DNA from: Acridotheres tristis
Lineage: Eukaryota; Chordata; Aves; Passeriformes; Sturnidae
Direction: 5' to 3'
DNA: 64,000 bases
NCBI GenBank assembly: GCA_037013685.1
Contig: CM072893.1
Coordinates: 17,999,736 to 18,063,735 of the forward strand
The position numbers and the translations under genes are program-made. Each line of letters begins with the position of its first letter. The stretch's first letter is position 1. The notes under the pieces were generated by a model. The model did no database searches. It saw only the letters and a list, made by a program, of their open reading frames with translations, and had not been told where the DNA came from. Shown one piece after another: positions 22,244 to 35,060 of this stretch.

Positions 22244-25200
22244 CTTTTCCTGTCTTTCTCTTTGTGTTCTGACTTGGATGTAGTAATATACACGTTCTCC
22301 ACCACAAATACATGAAGGGAAAACTGTGACCATGTCAGAGTGCCAATCAATTTTGTCTGTGCTTGCTGAGGTCTCAAACATTTCAGTTTAGGCACATTTC
22401 TGAAGAACATAGAATCCTTCTTTCCAGTGCCTTGGGGAACAGTTTTAATGCATCACCACAAAGTGAGATGGTAAAAAGTCTGATGCAAAAATCAAGCACA
22501 GTCTTTGCCTGTTTCATTACATATGGAACTGCATAGCATTTTTTAGTACTCTTAAGACTATAAAACTCAGTGGCTCTGAGGCAGTGGGTAATGGATCACT
22601 GCAACCAAAAGATGCCTGTAGAATGAATGTAAAACTTCTGATGGTTTTTTGTGAGGTTGGAAAGAATGAGAAGTCTTTTTGAGTGGTGCACCAGAAAAGT
22701 TGCTACACTAGGTGTGTAGGTGATCTTCTCCACCTCCATATTAAAGCTGCCCATTACATGGTCACCTAAATTATACTCTGAGCCACACTTCCAATGATAG
22801 TAAAAAATGCCAAGAAGCTACAAAGACTTCAGCCAAGTACAAAACTGACACTGTGAATTGCAGCAACTTAATTTTTCCAACCACAATCAACAGAAGAATA
22901 ATGTGTAAAATGATGAGTGGAAAGAATAGCTAAAATATTGGTGTTCTGACTGTGAGTAGCTGTTCATCTACCAGCTTATTCTATATGCAATTAAGACACT
23001 CCAGAACTTAGATGTCTTTTGAGACTATGTATGATATTCTCTGGTGTTTTGCACAAACAAAAGTATTTAAAATCTGTTTGTAAGACTTTTAACGTTGTAA
23101 TATCCAAGACAGTGACTCTTCTGTGTGTCAGGGAGCTTGCAGTAGTCATCTATTGATAGAACAAACAGAGTTCCTGGGAATTCAGTTTATGTCTGGATGG
23201 GATGCTGTTGGCATCACTGGGGTGTCAGACAATTAGACCAGGCTTTATTTGCCTTTCTTCTATATGACATTGAAGGGATATTAGTGAAAAATCAATTCAA
23301 TTTCTTGTATACCAATGATAAGGCATGATTGTCTCCACTGGATGATCAGAAGCTGTGAGAATATCACCAAACATGCCTGCAATTAATATTTACCAAGACT
23401 ATTTGAAGTTTGGTGTGATTTGATGCTGGAAACAGGAAAAATTGTTTTATTGAATGGAAAGAAAATACAACGCAGAAAAAACCCAGTAAGTTTTGTTTTT
23501 GTAAGCACTCTTGAGGGTAATGATTCTGTTTGAGGTATTGCTAAGCTTTCTGGGGCGAGCTGGTGTCAGGACACCTTTTCTAAACCAAGAAGATGATGTC
23601 CAGAGGTTTCTTGTTGACATCAGAGAAGCCAGAAGCCTGGCTGATGGATTTCTAGGAGTCAACAAAACAATAATAGCTTCATCTAGACTTTGGGAGCATG
23701 AAGCCCTTCCCAAAATAGGAGTTTGCCTGTATTCTGGGCTTTACCAGATCTGATTATCAGAACACGATCTGCAAGCAGAGAGGGATGGACAAATTGTATA
23801 TCATCACATTATATACTCATCTAGGGAATTGCCAAGATGAAAACAATTGCTTACTCATACTTACTCTGTGAGAAATTACTTAAGATTTACAGATACAGAT
23901 GATCTATTATTGCTTCCTTTGCAAATTTATTCTTTGTCAGTTTCAGGCTTCCAACAATGGTCTTTGTATATGCAGCTGCCTTAGTGCTTCAATTTTCTGT
24001 ACACCTTTGAATATTTAAATTTTGTTCTAGTGCAGATATAAATGAATTTATGAAATACTGTAATTCATCCCAAAATAGGATTTTTTTTCCCTCAGTCTGT
24101 TTCTATGCTTCTTGTTCTAAATTGTTTTCAACTTGCATTCAAATGTCCCATCAATCTTAGTATAGATTCAGAGAAAATAAGTCTGCTGAAAAATTAATAA
24201 CTGTATTTTTTGGTTGAGAGTGTCTTAATTTTTATTGATAAAATATCAATTTCTGTAAACAAAGATAAGTTACTTGTAAGCACCTGCATAAAGCTAATTA
24301 GTCTTGAACCAAAGACATAAGGATTGGGATAAACACCTGGTTGTTTTGTTTAACTGTACCCTGAAAATTATTATATTCTTATGTCTTACACAAATCTCTG
24401 TTAACAGTAAAGGGAACATGTTCAAATACTTGGGAGCCATGTCTACAGCCGGAAAACTTTCAGACATTGCCATTTTTATCAATGGTGGCTGAGCCCAGCA
24501 AAAATAGCAGTAAAAAGAGCCCTGAAGGCTTCATCTACTCGTAAACATTGTCAGGAAGTGTTCCTCAGCATCAGAACTGTTCTCTGTGATAGTGGCTTTT
24601 TAGAAAAGTTCTTGGCATAGTTTCACCTCCATCAGCTGGAGTTCTCCTACAGAGTTCATGAATGGTTTAAGAGTTAGCAGTTAGCAATGATGGGTTCAAA
24701 TGTGGCCCCCCTGTAACAGGGTATGTGGAAGTAACATGGAACAGGACTGTTGAGAGTAGCACCAAAGAACGCATTCAAGTGTGTGTTAGCCCTCTTACAC
24801 CAGCCACACACCGGCTGAATCTCAGTAGCAGCAAGTTTGCCTGAAGGGCAATTTAGGGAGATTGTGCCTACAGTTCAAGAGACCAGGCTGGCAAAGCACC
24901 AAAGACCAGGGTCTGAGTCATTGAGAGGTATCCACCAACTTTCACTGACTTGCTACCTGACCTTGCCTATAGCCTTCAGAGCCTGCAGGATAATCTTATT
25001 GTGAAGAGCACACTGCTGAGATATTTTGGATTCACTTTCTTAAAGGTGAAAGTTCTTGTTTATCCACAGAACACTCACAGTTTAGGAAGTTGCCAGCATT
25101 TCCTCTGCAGAGCCTTGCCAGCATCACTTAAACTGAAATAACTGCTTCTAGAGTAATAAAGCCTAATGTAGTTTCCATGGCTGATTCACTGGCAGGCATC

Positions 25201-27678
25201 TTGATGGAGAACTATCAGTTATGCTACTTAAAGTGATGATTTTTTTTTTTAGTCAGTTGGAATCTCTGCATCTGATCAGAAGTTAATATATTATGATAAG
25301 GCCACCTAGGGGAAGCCCCTGGTTCTTGCTCGTGTTCACCCTTAGTCTGACTGGAACTCTGTTCCACTGCTGGTCTTTTAAGTTGCTTGGTTGAGATTTA
25401 GCACTAAATGAAAGTTCATATCATCTTTTCTGGCACTGTAACAAATGAGATCCTGTGGGAGAGAAGAGAGAACATATATCTCTCTTCTATACTCACAAAG
25501 CTGATGGGTACTCCCACAGTGCTTGGGAGGTGGCTGAGTTACTCTCTGCCATCAGAAGCTTTGCACTGCAGAGGTGAAAGAAATTACAAGTTCTGAGTTT
25601 CAAAATGTACAGTCAGAAATGTGTGGGCACAGAATTCAGAGAAGAAAGAGGGCAGTGGTCAGCTGTGAGCTACTTAAAGCCAAGAAGTTCTTGCTGCTCT
25701 GTGGGGTTCCACTGGGAAGGCAGCACTGGAAGATAAGAAAAGTGCCAAATGGAAAGGAAAAGGGACAAAAATTTCACTTTGTAGGAATCAGAGAGCAAAC
25801 AAGCTTGCCAGAGAGGATAAAACAGGGAGATGACAGGGAATGGTGATTAATGGAATAACTAGAAATGGCAATTGCATGAATGACCCATATGATAGAGACC
25901 AGCAATGACGTGCTGTGTGTTTTCAGGAGCAGCTGTCAGTAGCACCCAGTAGAAAATGAAGCTAGACGAACTGTTAGCTTCATGCTAGTGACAAGTGCTC
26001 AGACTTCAGACCGCCTGGAACTTCTCTGGCAAAGGACACTGATTGGCTCCCAGGCTGCTGCTGAGGAGGCCAAGGACTGAATGCTCCTTTCCCTCTTGGG
26101 GTGGTCTTGCTGGTCTGAGGCAGCTGCGTGTGTGGCAGAGACCCTCTCCTTGCCATGGCTTGTCTTCTCCCTATTCTGCAGACAGAAGGCCTCTGTCTGC
26201 AGACTTGTTAAACTGGCATCTTCTATCAGCAGTAGAGTCATTAAAAGAAACGTGTAGGAAGGGAGAGTTTATTTTGCCGATGCTCTTTATTTTGATCATA
26301 CAAAGAAAATGACAATTTTTATATAGAAGCCATTAGGGATGCAGGAGGCATCGGTTCCTAGCTCTGGGGTTCTTTCTTTTAAACAGACTGTGGCAATGCA
26401 AATACAGCCCATCATGATATTTATATCTTTAATTCTTGCATTCACCACATTACTAACACACTGATGGGTCCCTTGTTCTTCATTTGTCTATTTCCTTAAA
26501 CTTTCTGCCCCCTTTTTTATTATTATTATTTTTTCTGTCATGTGTGCAGTTCTTGAAGGTCAATCAGACGTCACGGATAGAGCCATTCTGTTCATGAGCT
26601 TGCAAGCAACTTGTTTATGAATGAAGAAGGCTTTGTGAACTTCCAGGGACATGCTGAGCTTTTTTATAAAACTACCAGTGGGACAAGGAGCTTGGGAAAG
26701 TAAGGCCTCTTACGGATACAGAAAACAGAGGCACTCTGCCAAAAAACCTAGGCCGACATTCCAGTTTGTCAGAATCTTGTCCAAGTAACAAGTTTCTAGA
26801 AAACAGATCAGGTATCTGCATATCCAGGGCTCAAGCTGACCATATGTGAGCACAGGGCAGTATGTATGCTAGGACACTGTCATAGCAAATGCTTAAAATG
26901 TGACCATAAAGGTGTCATAACATAAACAGGTCAGGAATACCAGAGCTCCATGGAATAGAAAGCAGGATAAACACACCTTAAAGAAAAAAACCTGACCCTT
27001 GGGAGTGTGCTAGTACTTTTTTAAAGCCAGAGCATGCAACTGATTCTTAGATATTTTAGGCATCAGTAGAACAATTAGAAGCAATTGGTTTGAATATCTT
27101 GGATTCTATTTGAATCTCAGATTCTGTGGCTTCTTACATGTATAGCACTCCTACTGCATGTGGCTGGAGAAGGAGGAGAGCGACCAGTAGTCTCTTTTAC
27201 CTGGCCTAAGTTTGCTTTTCTTTAATTTAAAATTTAGGTGCCAACACAGTTGAAGCCAGCTGCATCCTTTTTACTGGAATTTTCATTGTTGTGCTCATCC
27301 CAGTTCCTTCAGGGAAATACTGATCTCCTTCCTGAAAGCAGTTCTAGGAGCACACATCAAAGTAAGGCAGTGGTGGGCAAGCAGAGGTCTGAGCCAAGCC
27401 TCAGCATCCTTCCATGACAGTTGGCTCTGCAGCCCTTGGAGACTACATGTAGTCTTCTTCCAAATGTCTTTGGAGATTTTTTTAAACAATGATAATAAGG
27501 AAAAAACCTGAACAAAACAAGCCAGGAATGCCCAAAGGTCTATCCACCAAACAGCCAGAGTAGTTTGAGAATGCTTGCTGACATGAAAGGAACAGTGATT
27601 TGTGAAAAATTTGGTTACAGATACTTCTTGCTTGTTTATCACTCCAAGAGTCAGATTTGCTCTGACTTCCCTTTCCCA
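22244..27678. other. Intergenic or intronic sequence, nothing recognised
   Basis: Over 5 kb without a recognisable exon or repeat. Short sense/antisense frames at 23447-23753, 24294-24492 and 25999-26312 mirror each other and look like chance. Positions 26520-26540 hold a short T/ATT-rich run. GACGTCAC at 26569-26576 resembles a CRE site, but nothing else there looks like a promoter. Confidence 0.5.
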
Positions 27679-27722
27679 TATCATCATCATCATTATTATC
27701 ATCATTATCACATCATCATCAC
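27679..27722 (+). repeat. Imperfect ATC/ATT trinucleotide microsatellite
   Basis: Runs of ATC interrupted by ATT units over about 44 bases. Antisense frames across it read as Met/Ile/Asp runs and are spurious. Confidence 0.9.
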
Positions 27723-27829
27723 TTTTCTTCTCATGGTCCTCATTTCCTTGTCCTCGTGCCCTTGTCTCTTGGGGTATTTCTAGTTCTATGCATGATTTTC
27801 TTCTTTTGTTTTAGTCAGGCTATTTTCAT
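27723..27829. other. Short spacer between microsatellite and CR1 piece
   Basis: Pyrimidine-rich spacer with no other feature seen. Confidence 0.4.
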
Positions 27830-27963
27830 GTGTGGATGTGGCAGTTTAAGGACATGGTTTAGAGTTGGAATTGGCAGATTTAGGTTTATGATTGGACTTG
27901 CTGATCATTAAGGTCTTTTTCAACCAAAATTATTCTGTAGTTTTACAAGTCTGTGATTCTATG
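27830..27963 (+). mobile_element. CR1 LINE 3' end fragment
   Basis: The order of landmarks fits the 3' untranslated end of an avian CR1 copy: GTGGCAGTTTAAGGACATGG, then GATTGGACTTGCTGATCATT, then AAGGTCTTTTTCAACC, and the terminal words TCTGTGATTCTATG. The copy is 5'-truncated with no reverse-transcriptase coding left, as is usual for CR1. Several mismatches mark it as old. Confidence 0.8.
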
Positions 27964-30900
27964 TCCCATGACATCTGGGCCCAATTAAGCCCTGTAGATA
28001 AAAAGGGAGTGTTTCCCTTAATCTCAGATTTGATGTTTTAGCCAGTAGAATAAACCAGCAATTTTGGCCAGCTCCTGAATCCCTTGTTTGAAATATGCTC
28101 ACCACAGCTCCACCTCATTATTGTGTATAGGCAAACCTTCATTTTTGCCTCCAATGACTTTGGGTTTGGCCAACTTTTAATTGGTTTCTGGAGAAAGATA
28201 AGGCTCATCTCTGACATGAGAAACTCAGTGTATTTCAAATCTATTTTCAGCAGAACCTTCTGAAAAAAGAGTAGTAAGAATATATTTAACATGCACAAAG
28301 CAATATCTCTCACTAATTTCATTGTTGGAAACATCTAATCTTTTGCAGCACAATGTGCAAAATAAAATAATAATTCTCTGGCAGACATTTAGCATGTGAA
28401 ATTTATTTTCTAATAGCCAATTTTAGCATAGTCCTGTAAGTATAAAAAAAAATGTTAGGTATTGATATGCCTAATGGCTGTAAGACATTTGGTACTGGTC
28501 ACCTTGTACAGCTTAGAGTAAAAAACTGCTTTGAAATATTGTCTTTGTTTTGATATTTCAGAATATTTTAGAAGTGCAAAATAAATCTCCCATGCTCCAG
28601 CTGTACTCAGAGCGGGTGTAGTTTTTCCTCCAGGTATCTAGCCTGTCCTATATCCTAAATATGAAGTTCATTTCAAGATGAGCTATTTCCTCAGCTGGGA
28701 TTGCAGGCTTTGCCAAAGCTGGAGATAAAAAAACACCAATCAAAATGAGATAAAAGTTTAGAGGGGCTGAAGAATACCTGAGCTGTACTTTTAGAAGATC
28801 TATAGCTGTTTTCTTGAGAGCAAACAACCATACGACTGAGCAACTGAATCAGGAAGGAAGTTGTCTTCTGTATAGGCAGGAGGGTGGAAGAAAGAATAGG
28901 GACTATTATATATATTGTCTTGAATGTACTCCTCAGAATTAACAAACCTAAAATATTCTTGGAGAGACAATAAACACTGGAGGCCATTGAGTGCTACTTT
29001 CAAGATGGAAGAAAGTCAGTTGGAAATCAACTCAGAAGATCAAATCACCGTGTGAATTACTGCATGTGTTTTGACTGACAAAGGAAGACTGAAGCCAAAT
29101 TAGTGACCCCTACAAACTTATCTTGGAGGGCTGGGGGAGAAAATCCTGATCTATACAGTTACTGTACCAAGCGTAAACATTCACCTGCTTTCCATAAATT
29201 AAACCTCACTGGTACCCACTTAGCAACTCCAGCTGGCCTTAAGGTGAGACCTGAATTGTGGAGTGACAATTTTGTATTTTGTGCCTTATCTGATACCAAA
29301 GTTTCTCTTGCTGCAAAGGTCCAGCCTTATGACTCTGATACTAAGAATTCCTTCTGCTCTGAAACTTCCCATATAAGGATTTAATAAAGAAAGAGGATTT
29401 TTGTTTATGCCAAAATCTGTTCTGCTGTTTGGAAGCCATTAGAAAACGTTATGGTCACTAATTCATTCAGTATTTTTTGACAAAATATTGGCATGGTTTA
29501 GACCTTGCTGGTTTTCATAGACAAAGTCAGCACCACAGTTTGTTTTCATTCGTTACAAAGGCTTTGCAGCACATGTGATAAAACCCCTTCTTCCTCTGCT
29601 TATCTCCTATAAGCTTAAAGTACAGATGGCAGAGTTTTCTTAGGCACGTGCCTAGATTCAGAAGGGGCAGGGTCTAATAATCCTAATAATCACAAAAGCC
29701 TCTCCTTCCTTCCATTTCTGTCAGTTCCCACTCAATCCTGGCTTTAAAACTCCTTGACTGGTGAGCTGCCCAGTGCACTGCAATTGTCTCCCTGCCTTGT
29801 AAAGGGCAGAAGGATGTTCAGCCCATCTTGCAGCAGCCAGAGCAGGAAGTTCTCCTGCCAGCTATAATGCAACTAAAAGCCTTCAGTATTGTAGCTAGGA
29901 GACCTGAGCTTTCCCTAGCTATAGACATAAGGACCCTGGAAGTTTTAGGGCCACCCACCTAGAGCAGCTGATGACAGTAGGAGTAATAAGGCTGGAGCAG
30001 TTCCTGTTACTGTAGGGTGAGCATGGCAGGGAGGCAGTGAGCCTCTACAAAAGCCTGTATTGTACTAGCCACAATAAACACCTCTGCCTATGATTAAGAT
30101 ACAGGTCACCAAGCACTCACTCAATACCCTTTGCTGTAGGTGGGAGAATAGTGGTCTAGTCCTGAGGTCAGAGTCAAGCAGGACACTTAAGTGATGCCCA
30201 TCTACAGAAAATGGCAGATGTCATGCAGAATGGTGTTCTGGTGCTGAGGGGAAGAAGTGCCCTGACGGGACGTTGCAGAAGGCAAAAGAGAAAAAACATG
30301 AAAGGTTTCCTAAGCCAAATATTTCTCAATTCCAGCTCGGAAACAGGTATTCTTTAAGTCCACAGATAGACTCCACACTTGAGAAATATCAAGTTTCTGT
30401 CAGAATGGTCCCACTCAATTTATGTTCCCCAACTCACAAAACAGTCTCATCTTGGCACCCCAGTCCTGTTGCTTCCCTTCTTGTTCCTTGCTTTGCTCAA
30501 AGAACTTCTCCTCATCACTATTTTCCTGCCTGATGCTCCTAGAATTCTGTCTGTCTTCAGTTATTTGTTCAGAGCTCTTTCTTCATTGCCGTTTCTCAAT
30601 CTCCCAGGTGTTTTTTGCACTTTTTTCTGGTACTAGACTGGTAAGGAACTTGCAGAAAGCTTTTTGGAAAACGTGTCCTTTTTTTTCTGATTATCTCTTG
30701 TCCACAGAGATTCATGCTTTATTTGCAAGTGCTGGAAATGTAAATATATTTTTGGAAATAATTATTCTTATAAGGCATGAATTTTTATATATACTATATA
30801 GTAGTTATTATTCCAGTTCTGGTCTGAAGTGACCCACTGGCTGTAAATTAACTAAGGCCTTGGACACAGACTGACACATGATTGGTTTTTGTTCATGATT

Positions 30901-31643
30901 CATTTTTGTTCTGACAAACCATTCACACAAACCAGAAAAGGAGCTTCTGCAAACTCAAGCTGAGCTACCAAAAACCAGCTTGGTGTAGCTGTAAGATTTC
31001 AGACTTGTAAACTTCAAGAGGCAATGAGCAAGGAAAGGCCTGGCAAAAGTTTAGCGAAGAAGTTAGTGAAAATATATTGGACACTTCTTTGAAAGCAGGG
31101 ATCAAGAGTCAACACAGTAAAAATTACATAGCAGATGATTGATCTGAAATACTCATTGGCACAGATGCTGTGGAGACTGAAAGTTTACTAGATTTTCAGA
31201 AACAGATGATTGTGAACATCCAGGGCAAATTTCAATACGAAATTCTTGTGCTTTGTAGAATAAGCCAACTGTAATAGCAAGTTCTCTTCAATTTACAACT
31301 GCCTTTTGCTGTCAAAGAAAAGCTGGTTACTTTCTGCTCTGATCATTCTTTCTTTTTGGCATACAGTACTTCAAGCATGACCAGAAGTACTGTGATTTCC
31401 GTGGAGCCCCAGATGAGACTTTAAGACAACTGTGACTTCTTGAAGAATGAAGCTATATGATCTTATCTGGAGAGTCTCATGTCAATACCATAATTTATAT
31501 TATATACAACATATTCTTTTTCCCAGGATTGGGAAATGTTCCAGTATTTTTTTATACCAAACGAGTTTTCCACAAATCTCCACCATAAAAGTAGTTGCTA
31601 TTTTTACATACTGGCAATTGAAAAAACAGTTAATTTTGCTCTT
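27964..31643. other. Intergenic or intronic sequence
   Basis: No exon was recognised. Positions about 29780-30120 have an LTR-like flavour (CTACAAAAG then CAATAAACACC), but no TG...CA ends, target duplication or second copy were seen. The 136-codon frame at 30422-30832 overlaps two other frames on the same strand and is taken as chance. Confidence 0.45.
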
Positions 31644-31728
31644 TAAACAAACAAATAAACAAAACCAAAACCAACCAAACAAAAAACCCAAACAACAAAA
31701 AAAACCCAAACAATAACAACAACAAAAG
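31644..31728 (+). repeat. A/C-rich low-complexity tract (AAAC-like units)
   Basis: Irregular AAAC, AACC and AAC units over about 85 bases, followed directly by a TA-rich run. It could be the decayed tail of a retroposed sequence, but no body is recognisable upstream. Confidence 0.85.
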
Positions 31729-31750
31729 TATGTATATCTATATATATATG
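31729..31750 (+). repeat. TA-rich run
   Basis: TATGTATATCTATATATATA, adjoining the A/C-rich tract. Low complexity and likely unstable in length. Confidence 0.8.
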
Positions 31751-32812
31751 GTAAAATTCCAGAATAGCAATCTTATTGCAATAGGAGAATTAATCAAATG
31801 GATCATGGCATCCTGCATTTTTGAGCTCTCTACTTTCACATGATTTGCATGAATTAAAAAGAATATTTTCTTTGGATATCTAATCATATGTACAAACTGC
31901 CATAAGGATCAGTCTTGAAGAAATTGGAGGCCTGTGGGGTAGCTGAAAGCCAGGACTTATTTCTCAAATTTTTTACTTATGTAAGTCTTCTGACATGGCA
32001 TACATATTGTGCTCCTTGGATGCAACAGTGACATAGATTGTCCCTTCCTCTTGTAAAAAGGTGTGATTGAGCAGTTGCTGCTGCTGCAAGAGCACTGTGA
32101 CTTAGCAATGTCCTGTTGAGCTACAAATAATATACTTAAAAATAAAAATTCCCAAAAGTCTTCAAAAAAGCCATTTGGAAATGAAGACAGGCTAGTTTCC
32201 ACACTGAGATTTCAATGAAAGCATACTCAATCTATTTGAATGGAATATAAAGGACTCCTGCTTTTTTATTCCATATTTCCATCTTTGTATGAGTCAGAGG
32301 CCACATTTTCCCAGGTGGAAATGGCTTTTCCATACCAGCACCATATTACTGAGGCACAGGTGGTCTAGAAGCACAGATAGTACTGCTAACTTGGCTACAG
32401 AAACTCTGTGATATTGATGGCACAATTTATACACTATATTAAAGTTTGCAGGAGACAATACTGATCATGTCTTACTGGAGATCTGAATCAGAACAAAGGA
32501 TTTGCACACAATTCCTGAGAAATTCTCAAAAGCAGAGGTATTATTTCTGTAGCAGTAATATTCTTTAGGTTTAGTGAGATTTTTACATGCAGGATAAGAC
32601 ATGTGGATAAAACAATCCCAAAGTCTTGGAAGTAACCATTTTCTAGATCTGAGGAATATATTAGATTAGTGGTTCCTATTAAACACTTAGGCAGCCACAA
32701 CTGTTATTGAGCTGCCATTAAGTTAATGGGAGCTTCACTTAGTTTGAAAGATCTTATCTTGAACTGAGAGTTTGACCTATGAAAAACTCTGGGCTTGGTC
32801 CTACTCTTTGGG
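31751..32812. other. Intergenic or intronic sequence, nothing recognised
   Basis: No exon, RNA or repeat family was seen. Only chance-length frames are present. Confidence 0.5.
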
Positions 32813-32862
32813 TTAAATAAAATAATTAAATAAAATAAATAATTAAATTAAAATTATTTTCA
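32813..32862 (+). repeat. AT-only low-complexity tract (AAATA/AATTA units)
   Basis: About 50 bases made almost only of AAATAA and AATTAA units. Confidence 0.85.
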
Positions 32863-34262
32863 TCTATAACATGTTGGGATTGTACAGCCTCAGAGCTCTG
32901 TTGTTACATTTTTCTTGATTTTTTGTTCTTAAATTCTTAAATCCTTAAATCAAGAATTGCCCCAGTCATTTGGATAATGTATGACGAAAACTGTCAGGAC
33001 TCAGAAGGCTATTGGCAGAAACAGATGAAGGAAACATCAAGAAATCATTCTTAATTTTCCAACACCCAAAATCAGAGTTGGATGAAAAGTTCCCTTCTTA
33101 TTGCCATAAGTAGTTTCTGTAATTGGCAAAATTGCCTGTTATTGTTTGAGTGTGTTTGAATCTCCTGTGGTAGGTTTTATGTGTTTGAGAATTGGCTGGA
33201 AAGAAAAGCAGTGGTTTCCCAAGTCACTGTTCCATTCACACAGACTGGGCTGGAGGTATGAGATTAACAGGGTCTGACATGAATGGAGCTCCTTCTCTCT
33301 CAGGCCTATTGGAAAACAAAACACACACCAGCATACATTTGAGGAACTGTGAGTTGACTTTGGAGAGCACTGGTATTTTTACACGATAACAGTCTATTGG
33401 ATTCCCTCATAAGTCTTTCAGTTCTTCATTACATAAGGACTTTTCCTGAACTGCAGGGCAGAGAGCAGCATGTATGTAATCGCTGTTTCACACTAATGCA
33501 TCACATGTGCTTTGGATTTCAAACATCAATATTTGTAGGAACATACAGTAGGGCTCTTTCTATGAGCGGGGACTGGATTCTCACACTTACCACCCTTCAT
33601 GGACTCTTCATAATTCACTGAGCATGGGCTTTGCTTTTTCTTTATTTAAATTTTGTACTTAAAAGTGCTCCTTTATATGTAAGTACCATAGAACCCTTCA
33701 GTAATAATCCCAACATGACATTTACAAGAAGAGGCTTTCTTATACCTGGAAATTTCTGTACAATCTTTATTTCTGTCCTAAGATAATTGTTTTAATTGAT
33801 CTTTCCAGACAGGTTTTCATCAGATGGGAATCTGCATCAATTTCAATAGTAACATTGAATTACAGCAGCCAAAGGGCTAGTCTAATCTGATTCTTATTAT
33901 ACCTTAGACAGAGAAATGTGTAGCAATATTTTTGGAAATGTCCCTTTGTTATCTGATTGACTTGTTTGGAATAGTTCTTGTTGACTGATTCTGTAATATT
34001 ACAGAGGAAAGTAAGAACCAACCACAGACTATAGGAGATCAAGGCACAGAAAGAACTCACAGGTCTTGATTGAATCCACAATTTAATGTTAAGTGTGAAG
34101 GCTCCTGGTACCTGATGGGTCAGCATAGATGTTTTAGAATGGGAATCAAAACAACCAGTGCCAGGAGCTGGAAGCCACACAGTGTAACCAACTGGAAGTG
34201 TTAAGCACAGAGCTCTCTCTGAAACAGAGGCTTATATTCTAGACAGCACCCAGGTTCTTCTG
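32863..34262. other. Intergenic or intronic sequence, nothing recognised
   Basis: A CTTAAAT-type triplicated motif sits near 32928-32951. Otherwise no feature was seen. Confidence 0.45.
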
Positions 34263-34334
34263 TCCATCCATCCATCCATCCATCCATCCATCCATCCATC
34301 CATCCATCCATCCATCCATCCATCCACCCATCCA
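34263..34334 (+). repeat. (TCCA)n tetranucleotide microsatellite, about 18 units
   Basis: TCCA repeats run for about 72 bases with one interruption (CCACCCA near 34324-34330). The minus strand reads as tandem Met-Asp-Gly-Trp in two overlapping frames. That is a translation artefact, not a protein. Confidence 0.97.
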
Positions 34335-34854
34335 TGCCATGAATCAGGTTCTGAATATAGGCACCTATAAGTCTTTTTACAGAGAACTGAGCAGGGCTTA
34401 TTGTCCTGCAAGCAAGGCAGGACACACCACTTACATGAGAACAGAGTAGCTGGTAATTTCCCCCAGAAAGGAGGAGAGCTGAATTCAGTGCCTCCCCACA
34501 CCATGCTGAAGCCTAAGGGAGTTCAGCACATCAGTTAATAATAAAGCTACATGTTACTGTGAGGGGAACTCACTTTTGACCCCTGAAGAAACTTTCCAAT
34601 TGCATTCAGACTTCACCAAACATCTAAATGTGATCAATTAAGCTATAAAAGGACTACATTCTTCCTTTAGTAACACCATGGCAAAACTAATCATATTACT
34701 ACAATTGCACAACAGATGTTGGCCTTGTATGTCTCAATTGTTTCACCTGCTTGGGTTGCAGGCTCCAAAGATCTCAACAGAAGAAAGCGTCCTGTTTCTA
34801 AATATGCTGCTTGTGTTTATCCACAATTAATCTGTAAAGAAATAATAAAAACCT
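34335..34854. other. Intergenic or intronic sequence, nothing recognised
   Basis: No exon, RNA or repeat family was seen between the microsatellite and the next block. Confidence 0.45.
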
Positions 34855-35060
34855 AGAGAATAGCATTCAGAGAGAGAATTGCACTAGTTTTCTTTTGCAT
34901 GCTCACAATGAAATGCTTCTTGAGTGCTCATAACAGCAGACGGCTTCTGTTTGCTGCCTTTCGCCTGCTGAGTTAAACAGAAAGAAAAATGTTAATGGTC
35001 AGAGCTTGTCAGCAGTACATTGCCATTCACGTTTAGTCACACTTCACTATCGTTTTGTGT
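34855..35060. promoter_or_regulatory. Weak candidate regulatory block
   Basis: A complex, non-repetitive stretch with TTTGCATGC, CTGCTGAGTTAAACAG and GCAGTACATTGCC words and no coding frame. It resembles conserved noncoding DNA in texture only. Confidence 0.15.

Noticed and set aside
26566..26578. CRE-like GACGTCAC as a promoter site
   Set aside because: A single eight-base word with no CpG-rich context, no initiator and no gene downstream.
29780..30120. Possible solo LTR (CTACAAAAG followed by CAATAAACACC)
   Set aside because: No TG...CA boundaries, target-site duplication, primer-binding site or second copy could be seen. Two short words are not enough.
34201..34504. Minus-strand frames with tandem Met-Asp-Gly-Trp repeats
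   Set aside because: A direct translation of the TCCA microsatellite; not a repeat protein.
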